64,000 bases of DNA, taken from Cupriavidus taiwanensis. Its GTDB lineage: Bacteria; Pseudomonadota; Gammaproteobacteria; Burkholderiales; Burkholderiaceae. The translations under genes and the position numbers were made by a program. This document shows positions 1-6,131 of the stretch, one piece after another. The stretch is taken from positions 620,001 to 684,000 of the forward strand of contig NZ_LT984803.1 in the NCBI RefSeq assembly GCF_900250115.1, given 5' to 3'. The stretch's first letter is position 1; each line of letters begins with the position of its first letter. The notes beneath the pieces are model-generated. The model searched no databases, was not told the DNA's origin, and saw only the letters and a list, made by a program, of their open reading frames with translations.

Positions 1-250
1 GGCGATGATGCTGGGGGTGCCGGTGGTCGGGCTGGCCACCACCGAGCTGGCCACGGTGATCCAGAGCGGCAACAACGGCTATGTCGATACCCGCGTCGAG
101 GTGCTGGTCAGCGTGATGCGCGAACTGCTGGACGATCCGGAACTGGCGCGAGCCTGGGGCGAGCGCGGCTGCCGCCTGGCGCGCGAGCGCTTCGGCATCG
201 GCCGCTTCGTGGCGGAGTGGGACGAGACCCTGCGTGCGCTGTGCGCGTGA
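1..250 (+). CDS. Glycosyltransferase, C-terminal fragment (5' end outside window)
   Basis: The reading frame is open to the left edge and ends with TGA at 248-250, so only about the last 82 residues are seen. The segment GVPVVGLATTELATVIQ followed by a short acidic helix (ELLDDPELARAWGERGCRLARERF) is typical of the C-terminal lobe of GT4-type glycosyltransferases, where the sugar-nucleotide site is followed by a helix packing back on the N-terminal lobe. Donor and acceptor cannot be told from this piece. The first ATG in the window (position 5) is probably internal. Confidence 0.7.
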   Translation, partial: AMMLGVPVVGLATTELATVIQSGNNGYVDTRVEVLVSVMRELLDDPELARAWGERGCRLARERFGIGRFVAEWDETLRALCA

Positions 251-266
251 CCACCACACGCGCCTG

Positions 267-725
267 CTAGCCGGGCCTGCCGCCGTTGCCGCCGATCCGG
301 CCGCCGCCGTGGCCGCCATGGAGCCGCGCGCGGCTGCCCGACGATGCCGTGCAGCACACCAGGTAGTAGGCGCGCTTGAACTGCAGCGCCGCTTCCAGCC
401 TGCGTCCGGCAGCCGCTTCGGCAAACGCCGCGTGCAGGCAGCGTTCGATGCTGTCGGCGGTGCCGTCCTGCTCGAACAGTCCCGGCGCGCGCTGCTCCCA
501 TAGCCGCATCAGCACGGCGCGGCGCTGCGCCAGCGTATGCGGGGGCCAGCCGTGGTCGCGGCTGAGCAATTCCAGCCGCGTCGCCAGCAGCGTTTCGAGC
601 AGCAGGGTAGGCCTGGCAAAGCGCGCGGTCACGGGCGTGGCCTCGCGCGAGCCGGTGGCCTCGGCCAGTGCCACAGGCAGCTCGGTGGCGTCGGGCGGGC
701 GGTCGATCATGGCAGCCAGCGACAT
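267..725 (-). CDS. Hypothetical protein, 152 aa
   Basis: No family is recognised. The N-terminal two thirds are leucine and arginine rich and look helical (a run around residues 40-60 LLLETLLATRLELLSRDHGW). The C-terminus turns into a low-complexity glycine-rich tail (GGHGGGRIGGNGGRPG). There is no clear ribosome-binding site before the ATG at 725. Two overlapping frames on the other strand are also open, so coding status rests mainly on the amino-acid composition and on the otherwise empty space. It is convergent with the upstream glycosyltransferase, 17 bases away. Could be a lineage-specific gene. Confidence 0.45.
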   Translation of the reverse strand: MSLAAMIDRPPDATELPVALAEATGSREATPVTARFARPTLLLETLLATRLELLSRDHGWPPHTLAQRRAVLMRLWEQRAPGLFEQDGTADSIERCLHAAFAEAAAGRRLEAALQFKRAYYLVCCTASSGSRARLHGGHGGGRIGGNGGRPG

Positions 726-771
726 GTGGCGGGGCGCGACACAGCCGCGCCGCGCGGGGTGGCGGCGGGTT

Positions 772-1419
772 TCATTCCGTCGCCGTTTCGGTGGCGGATT
801 CCTCGGCGTCGGCCAGGGCGAGCGCCGCCGCGCGCTGGGCCAGCGGCTCGGCGGCGCGGATGCGCAGCACGGTCTGGCGCGACGTGCTGAAGCGCCGCGC
901 GGTCTCGCTGACCGAATAGCCCGCGGCCAGCGCGCTCAGGATGGCGTGGCGCTGTTCGGGCGTGTGCTTGGGCGGACGGCCCACCTGGCGCCCCATGGCC
1001 TTGGCCGCGGCCAGGCTCTCGCGCACGCGCACGCTGCGGGTGGCGCCTTCGAGCGCGGCGACCGCGCGCAATACTTCGACCGCATCGGGCGACGTCGCGC
1101 TGGCCAGGTCATCGCGCGACAGCTGCACGCAGTACAGCGCCACACCAAGCAGGCGGAAGCGCCGGACCGTCGCCAGCACTTCGGGCACGCTCCAGCCCAG
1201 GCTGCACAGGCGCAGCGCCACCACCGCGTCGCCAGGCTGCACCTGGTGCTGCAGCGCGCGCAGGCGCGGGCGCTGCAACGCCGGCACCGAGGCGGGGGCG
1301 GCCTCCCAGAACACGTGTTGCGGATCGACGCCATAGCCGGCGGCGCTGGCGGCCTCCAGTTCGTCCTGGACCGCCGACGCTGCATCGGCGCAATTGGAGT
1401 AGAGGAAGGTGGTCGGCAT
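772..1419 (-). CDS. Serine-recombinase (resolvase/invertase)-like DNA-binding protein, catalytic residues lost
   Basis: The fold matches the resolvase/invertase family. There is an N-terminal catalytic-domain-like region (residues 1-140), containing the counterparts of the family motifs GYARVS and KLDRLGR, then a C-terminal homeodomain-like HTH (GRPPKHTPEQRHAIL...SVSETARRFSTSRQTVLRI). Where active enzymes have Tyr-x-Arg-x-Ser this protein reads LYSNCAD, and KLDRLGR is RLCSLGW, so the nucleophilic Ser and the catalytic Arg residues are gone. ATG 1419 is chosen because the family domain begins there; the frame is open up to 1557. Likely a DNA-binding regulator rather than a recombinase. No mobile-element features flank it. 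Confidence 0.7.
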   Translation of the reverse strand: MPTTFLYSNCADAASAVQDELEAASAAGYGVDPQHVFWEAAPASVPALQRPRLRALQHQVQPGDAVVALRLCSLGWSVPEVLATVRRFRLLGVALYCVQLSRDDLASATSPDAVEVLRAVAALEGATRSVRVRESLAAAKAMGRQVGRPPKHTPEQRHAILSALAAGYSVSETARRFSTSRQTVLRIRAAEPLAQRAAALALADAEESATETATE

Positions 1420-1780
1420 GATGGTGTCGGACGGCGCGGGCGCCGCGCGCTGGTGAGGGCGGTCCGGACAGAGGATTCTGTTCGGCTGGTTGCGGGCTAA
1501 CGCAACGATTGCCCTAGCTGCCGCAACTTTCATGCCGCGCTTCCCGCCGCCCGGCAACCTGGCGCAACGTTATAACCGGCGCGCAAAGGCGATGCGGGCA
1601 CGCCATGCGCGGACCCACGCGCCGCCGCGGGCACAATTACAAGGCTTCGCGCAGGAATTGCAATGACATGCAGGTCGGCCCGCCATGCGCGCGCCATGGC
1701 GCCCGCTGCGGCGTGGGCACGGAACCTGCCTGCCTTGCGGGGCGAAGCCGGAGTGCCGGCTCCCCACTCAGGAGAGAATC
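1420..1780. other. Intergenic region, no gene seen
   Basis: About 360 bases between the divergent resolvase-like gene and the hemerythrin gene. Frames cross it on both strands but none has a ribosome-binding site or recognisable composition. It must hold both promoters; no convincing -35/-10 pair or operator was found by eye. Confidence 0.5.
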
Positions 1781-2248
1781 GTGGACAAGTCGAAGATCCC
1801 CGCAGACCAGGCCGAGGCACTCGGTGCCTTGATGGACGACCACCGCGCAGTCAAGAAGCAGTTCAAGGCGTTCAAGGACACCGAGGACCGCGACGAGAAG
1901 GAATCGATCGCGCTCGACGTGTGCCATCAGCTCACGGTGCACGCCACCATCGAGGAAGAAATCTTCTATCCGGCATTGCGGGGCGTCAGCGAGGAAATCG
2001 ATGACATGCTGGACGAGGCCCAGGTCGAGCACCAGGTCGCCAAGGACCTGATCGCCGCAATCGAGGAAGATCCCGCCGGCGACATGCTCGAGGCCAACTT
2101 CACGGTGCTGTCGGAATATGTCTCCCACCACGTCGAGGAAGAGGAAGGCGAGCTGTTCAAGAACGTGATCAAGGAAAAGGTCGAGCTGCGCGATGCGGCG
2201 CAGGCCATGGCCGCGCGCAAGGAAGAGCTGATGCGCGAGACCGCCTGA
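1781..2248 (+). CDS. Hemerythrin HHE-domain protein, 155 aa
   Basis: Four-helix hemerythrin-like protein that would bind a di-iron centre and sense or handle oxygen, NO or iron. The HHE ligands are visible: MDDHRAVKKQF, CHQLTVHATIEEEIFYPAL, VEHQVAKDLI and YVSHHVEEEEGELF. The GTG at 1781 is chosen because CAGGAGAG lies just upstream (about 1769-1776) and the HHE domain begins soon after; the longer frame from 1685 adds an arginine/cysteine-rich stretch foreign to the family. No transmembrane segment, so cytoplasmic. It is monocistronic, followed by a strong GC hairpin. Confidence 0.88.
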   Translation: MDKSKIPADQAEALGALMDDHRAVKKQFKAFKDTEDRDEKESIALDVCHQLTVHATIEEEIFYPALRGVSEEIDDMLDEAQVEHQVAKDLIAAIEEDPAGDMLEANFTVLSEYVSHHVEEEEGELFKNVIKEKVELRDAAQAMAARKEELMRETA

Positions 2249-2264
2249 GGCGGCAGTGCCTGAC

Positions 2265-2293
2265 GGGGCGCCGCCGGGCGTGCGCGGCGCCCC
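2265..2293 (+). terminator. Strong GC stem-loop after the hemerythrin gene
   Basis: Ten-base perfect arms (GGGGCGCCGC and GCGGCGCCCC) around a nine-base loop, 17 bases after the stop. No U-tract follows, so termination is plausible but not certain. Confidence 0.4.
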
Positions 2294-2398
2294 GCCGCTT
2301 CAGCGGATTTGAAGGACTCGCACAAGCCGGGGCCACCCACGCGCCCCGGCGGGCGGTTACCATCACGCACCGATTTCCTGCCGTGCCGCAACTGCCCC

Positions 2399-2728
2399 AT
2401 GACCTTTGTCGTGACGGATGCCTGCATCCAGTGCCGCCATACCGATTGCGTCGACGTCTGCCCGATGTCGTGCTTCCACGAAGGGCCGAACTTCCTGGCC
2501 ATCGATCCCGACCAATGCATCGACTGCTCGATGTGCGTGCCGTTATGCCCCGTGGGCGCGATCTATTCCGAGCATGACCTGCCCGCGGACCAGCGCCATT
2601 TCCTCGCGCTCAACGCCGAGCTGTCGCGGCGGCCGGACTGGCTGCCGCTGATGCAGGCGAAAGGACCGCTGCCGGACCACGCGCAGTGGGCCGGCCATCC
2701 CGACCGCCTGTCGTTGCTGCGGCGCTAG
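2399..2728 (+). CDS. fdxA: 7Fe ferredoxin (FdxA type), 109 aa
   Basis: Small cytoplasmic electron carrier with two iron-sulfur clusters. The N-terminal part has the paired cluster motifs CIQCRHTDCVDVCP and CIDCSMCVPLCP; the wider spacing of the first motif, with Thr-Asp where the second Cys would sit, is typical of the [3Fe-4S][4Fe-4S] ferredoxins of proteobacteria. The C-terminal extension of about 45 residues is also usual for FdxA. ATG 2399 starts the domain exactly (MTFVVTDACIQC). The gene converges on fdsR, and the two stop codons share the bases CTAG at 2725-2728. Its redox partner is unknown. Confidence 0.92.
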   Translation: MTFVVTDACIQCRHTDCVDVCPMSCFHEGPNFLAIDPDQCIDCSMCVPLCPVGAIYSEHDLPADQRHFLALNAELSRRPDWLPLMQAKGPLPDHAQWAGHPDRLSLLRR

Positions 2729-3837
2729 TGCCGCGGCGTGCCGCGGTCGTCGTCACGGTAGTCCGGGAAGGCTTCCGGCAAGGTCTGCACGGTGCCGGTC
2801 AGGGTGCCGTCATAGCCGGGCAGCGCATTGACGCGCAGGCGGAAGGCCTCGCTGGTCAGCGCCCCGACCGCGCCGGCCAGCGCCGCGCTGCGCAGCTTGG
2901 CGCGCTCGATCGCAAAGAAGTAGCGTTCCTTGAGCACCGGCACGAAAGCCAGCCCGAAGCGCCGCGCCGCGGTTTCGACGCCGAAGCCCACGTCAGCCAT
3001 GCCGCTGCCGATGTAAGCGGCCACCGCGGCGTGGGTGAATTCCCCGTTGCTGTAGCCCTCGATGCGCGCGCCGTCGATGCCGCGCGCCGCCAGCATCAGG
3101 TCCAGCAGCAGCCGCGTGCCTGAGCCCACCTGGCGGTTGACGAAGCGCACGTCGCGCCGGGTCAGGTCCTCGAGCGTATGGATGCCAAGCGGGTTGCCCG
3201 GCCGCACGAACAGCCCCTGGCTGCGCACCGCCAGGTGCACCAGGCAGTGGGTCTCGGGCTTGAGCCAGGTGGTGAAGTGGCGCCACATGCCGTGCTCGAA
3301 CTCGCCCACCGGCACATGGAAGCCGGCGATGTCGCAGGCGCCTTCGGCCAGCGCCGCCACGGCCTCGACGCTGCCGCAGTACTTCAGGTCGTGCCGCACC
3401 TGCTGCTCGTCGAGGAAGTCGCGCAGCGCCGCCACCGCGAAGCCGTGGCTGGCATGCAGCCGCGCCGTCGCCTCGGGCTGCGCCATCAGCTTCTTCAGCT
3501 CGATCTCCAGCTCGGACGCGAGGCTGTCCAGCGTCGGCGACAGCCGCGCGCCGATACGCTTGCTGGCCCACACCAGTTGCTGCGCCAGCGGCGTCAGCGC
3601 GCTGCCGCGTCCGCGCGTCTTGTCGATCAGCGGTCCGCCGAACAGCGCCTCGGCATCGCGCAGGATGCCCCAGGCATAGCGGTACGACAGCGACACCGCC
3701 TGGGCCGACTGGCTGATGCTGCCGGATTCGCCGATATCGCCGAGCAGGGCCACCAGCCGCGACACGTCCAGCGGCGCGCCACCCGGCAGGGCGTCGTCCC
3801 GGATTTGCAGGTGGGGTTGGATCGAGATGCGGATCAT
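2725..3837 (-). CDS. fdsR: FdsR, ModE/LysR-type regulator of the formate dehydrogenase operon, 370 aa
   Basis: N-terminal winged HTH of the ModE/LysR type (about residues 15-110: DVSRLVALLGDIGESGSISQSAQAVSLSYRYAWGILRDAEALFG). This is followed by a periplasmic-binding-protein-like effector domain (from about 125: ATARLHASHGFAVAALRDFL...GSGTRLLLDLML...YFFAIER). The gene is divergent from fdsG with 160 bases between starts, the arrangement known for formate-sensing FdsR in Cupriavidus. ATG 3837 is used; just before it lies the first of two AT-rich boxes that may be its operator. The effector is inferred from context to be formate; a molybdate-type signal cannot be excluded because the HTH is ModE-like. 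Confidence 0.85.
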   Translation of the reverse strand: MIRISIQPHLQIRDDALPGGAPLDVSRLVALLGDIGESGSISQSAQAVSLSYRYAWGILRDAEALFGGPLIDKTRGRGSALTPLAQQLVWASKRIGARLSPTLDSLASELEIELKKLMAQPEATARLHASHGFAVAALRDFLDEQQVRHDLKYCGSVEAVAALAEGACDIAGFHVPVGEFEHGMWRHFTTWLKPETHCLVHLAVRSQGLFVRPGNPLGIHTLEDLTRRDVRFVNRQVGSGTRLLLDLMLAARGIDGARIEGYSNGEFTHAAVAAYIGSGMADVGFGVETAARRFGLAFVPVLKERYFFAIERAKLRSAALAGAVGALTSEAFRLRVNALPGYDGTLTGTVQTLPEAFPDYRDDDRGTPRH

Positions 3838-3843
3838 ATGTAG

Positions 3844-3855
3844 AAAATAGCTTAT
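3844..3855 (+). promoter_or_regulatory. Candidate FdsR box 1 (AAAATAGCTTAT)
   Basis: AT-rich box in GC-rich surroundings, touching the -35 element of the fds promoter and seven bases from the fdsR start codon. A near copy lies at 3930-3941 in the same orientation. Binding by FdsR is inferred from position. Confidence 0.45.
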
Positions 3856-3883
3856 TGAAGGGCCGCTGTCACTCCAATATAGT
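3855..3883 (+). promoter_or_regulatory. Sigma-70 promoter of fdsGBACD
   Basis: TTGAAG at 3855-3860 and TATAGT at 3878-3883 are separated by 17 bases, close to consensus. Transcription would begin near 3890, leaving a leader of about 108 bases before fdsG. Confidence 0.6.
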
Positions 3884-3929
3884 CCGCCTAACGGGCGAAA
3901 CGGCGAACGGGTAGCCCGGAAATAGGAAA

Positions 3930-3941
3930 AAAATAGCATAT
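3930..3941 (+). promoter_or_regulatory. Candidate FdsR box 2 (AAAATAGCATAT)
   Basis: Second copy of the box at 3844-3855, one base different, followed like it by a GGG a few bases on. It lies about 40 bases downstream of the predicted start of transcription, so it could mediate looping or repression. Confidence 0.4.
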
Positions 3942-3997
3942 AAGCGGGATCCGGCAGGCACTTCGGCCGGTCCTGGCGAGCCCTCACAGGAGACGCC

Positions 3998-4537
3998 ATG
4001 CCAGACATCGCCACCCACGCACCCCGTGCTTCCGGTGCCCCGGCATCCCCCGATGCCGCGCACATCGCCGCCATTGTCGCGGCCCGCCAGCACATGCCGG
4101 GCGCCTTGCTGCCGATCCTGCACGAGATCCAGGCCACCCAGGGCTTTATTCCCGACACCGCCGTGCCGGTGATCGCGCGCGCGCTGAACCTGTCGCGCGC
4201 CGAGGTGCACGGCGTGATCACCTTCTACCATCACTTCCGCCAGCAGCCCGCCGGCCGCCATGTGGTGCAGGTGTGCCGCGCCGAAGCGTGCCAGGCCGTC
4301 GGCGCCGAGGCGCTGGCCGCGCACGCGCAGCGCGCGCTCGGCTGCGGCTTCCACGAAACCAGCGCGGACGGGCAGGTGACGCTGGAGCCGGTCTATTGCC
4401 TGGGCCAGTGCGCCTGCGGCCCGGCGGTGATGGTCGGCGAGCAGCTGCACGGCCATGTCGATGCCGCACGCTTCGACGCACTGGTGCGCGCGCTGCGCGC
4501 GCCGTCCACCCCGGCACAAGCGGAGGCCCAGGCATGA
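3998..4537 (+). CDS. fdsG: NAD-dependent formate dehydrogenase gamma subunit, 179 aa
   Basis: NuoE-like thioredoxin-fold subunit carrying one [2Fe-2S] cluster; it passes electrons between the FdsA clusters and FdsB. The N-terminal helical region (HMPGALLPILHEIQATQGFIP) and the phrase LNLSRAEVHGVITFYHHFR are diagnostic of NuoE/HoxE/FdsG. The cluster cysteines are in VCRAEACQ and CLGQCACGPAVMV. A Shine-Dalgarno AGGAG lies at about 3988. The stop overlaps the fdsB start in ATGA (4534-4537), so translation is probably coupled. First gene of fdsGBACD. Confidence 0.95.
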   Translation: MPDIATHAPRASGAPASPDAAHIAAIVAARQHMPGALLPILHEIQATQGFIPDTAVPVIARALNLSRAEVHGVITFYHHFRQQPAGRHVVQVCRAEACQAVGAEALAAHAQRALGCGFHETSADGQVTLEPVYCLGQCACGPAVMVGEQLHGHVDAARFDALVRALRAPSTPAQAEAQA

Positions 4538-6096
4538 GCACCGTCACCACCCTGTTCGTGCCGCGCGACTCCACCGCGCTGGCGCTGGGCGCCGACGAGG
4601 TCGCGCGCACGATCGCCAGCGCAGCCGCTGCGCGCGGCGAGTCGGTGCGCATCGTGCGCAACGGTTCGCGCGGCATGTTCTGGCTCGAGCCGCTGGTGGA
4701 GGTGCAGACCCCCGCCGGCCGCGTGGCCTACGGCCCGGTCAGCGCGGCCGACGTGCCGGGCCTGTTCGATGCCGGCCTGCTGCGGGGCGGCGCGCACACG
4801 CTGGCGCAAGGCCTGACCGAAGAGATCCCGTTCCTGAAGCAGCAGGAGCGCCTGACCTTTGCCCGCATCGGCATCACCGACCCGCTGTCGCTGGACGACT
4901 ACCGCGCGCACGAGGGCTTCGCCGGCCTGGAGCGGGCCCTGTCGATGGCGCCCGCCGAAATCGTTCAGGAAGTCACCGACTCCGGCCTGCGCGGCCGCGG
5001 CGGCGCCGCCTTCCCGACCGGCATCAAGTGGAAGACCGTGCTCGGCGCACAGTCCGCCGTCAAGTACATCGTCTGCAATGCCGACGAGGGCGACTCGGGC
5101 ACCTTCTCCGACCGCATGGTGATGGAAGACGACCCCTTCATGCTGATCGAAGGCATGACCATCGCCGGCCTGGCAGTGGGCGCCGAACAGGGCTACATCT
5201 ACTGCCGCTCCGAATACCCGCACGCGATCGCCGTGCTGGAAAGCGCGATCGGCATCGCCAGCGCCGCAGGCTGGCTCGGCGACGACATCCGCGGCAGCGG
5301 CAAGCGCTTCCGTCTCGAGGTGCGCAAGGGCGCCGGCGCCTATGTCTGCGGCGAGGAAACCGCGCTGCTGGAAAGCCTGGAAGGCCGGCGCGGCGTGGTG
5401 CGCGCCAAGCCGCCGCTGCCCGCGCTCAAGGGGCTGTTCGGCCAGCCCACGGTGATCAACAACGTGATCTCGCTGGCCACGGTGCCGGTGATCCTGGCGC
5501 GCGGCGCGCAGTTCTACCGCGATTTCGGCATGGGCCGCTCGCGCGGCACGCTGCCGTTCCAGCTGGCCGGCAACATCCGGCGCGGGGGGCTGGTGGAGAA
5601 GGCGTTCGGCGTCACGCTGCGCGAACTGCTGATCGATTACGGCGGCGGCACCCGCAGCGGCCGCGCCATCCGCGCGGTGCAGGTGGGCGGGCCGCTGGGC
5701 GCCTACCTGCCCGAATCGCGCTTCGACGTGCCGCTCGACTACGAAGCCTATGCCGCGTTCGGCGGCGTGGTTGGCCACGGCGGCATCGTGGTGTTCGACG
5801 AGACCGTCGACATGGCCAGGCAGGCGCGCTACGCGATGGAGTTCTGCGCGATCGAATCGTGCGGCAAATGCACCCCGTGCCGGATCGGCTCGACCCGCGG
5901 CGTCGAGGTGATGGACCGCATCATTGCCGGCGAGCAGCCGGTCAGGCACGTCAAGCTGGTGCGCGACCTGTGCGACACCATGCTCAACGGCTCGCTGTGC
6001 GCGATGGGCGGCATGACGCCTTACCCGGTGCTGTCCGCGCTGAACGAATTCCCCGAGGACTTCGGCCTCGCATCCAATCCGGCCAGGGCCGCCTGA
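4534..6096 (+). CDS. fdsB: NAD-dependent formate dehydrogenase beta subunit (FMN/NAD-binding), 520 aa
   Basis: NuoF-like diaphorase subunit that reduces NAD+ with electrons from formate. An N-terminal thioredoxin-like region (about 1-110) precedes the NuoF core. Visible motifs are GRGGAAFPTGIKWKTV (NAD/FMN), CNADEGDSGTFSDR, YVCGEETALLESLEG (FMN/NAD pocket) and the [4Fe-4S] site ESCGKCTPCRIGSTRG, with the last Cys in NGSLCAMGG. The start at 4534 overlaps the fdsG stop; the longer frame from 4273 merely runs through fdsG. The product would form a diaphorase dimer with FdsG. Confidence 0.96.
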   Translation: MSTVTTLFVPRDSTALALGADEVARTIASAAAARGESVRIVRNGSRGMFWLEPLVEVQTPAGRVAYGPVSAADVPGLFDAGLLRGGAHTLAQGLTEEIPFLKQQERLTFARIGITDPLSLDDYRAHEGFAGLERALSMAPAEIVQEVTDSGLRGRGGAAFPTGIKWKTVLGAQSAVKYIVCNADEGDSGTFSDRMVMEDDPFMLIEGMTIAGLAVGAEQGYIYCRSEYPHAIAVLESAIGIASAAGWLGDDIRGSGKRFRLEVRKGAGAYVCGEETALLESLEGRRGVVRAKPPLPALKGLFGQPTVINNVISLATVPVILARGAQFYRDFGMGRSRGTLPFQLAGNIRRGGLVEKAFGVTLRELLIDYGGGTRSGRAIRAVQVGGPLGAYLPESRFDVPLDYEAYAAFGGVVGHGGIVVFDETVDMARQARYAMEFCAIESCGKCTPCRIGSTRGVEVMDRIIAGEQPVRHVKLVRDLCDTMLNGSLCAMGGMTPYPVLSALNEFPEDFGLASNPARAA

Positions 6097-6131
6097 GCCA
6101 GGTCCGCCAGAGACACGGGAGACAAACCGCC

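Noticed and set aside
772..1419. Active site-specific recombinase or mobile element
   Set aside because: Catalytic Ser and Arg residues are missing and no inverted ends, duplications or transposase accompany it.
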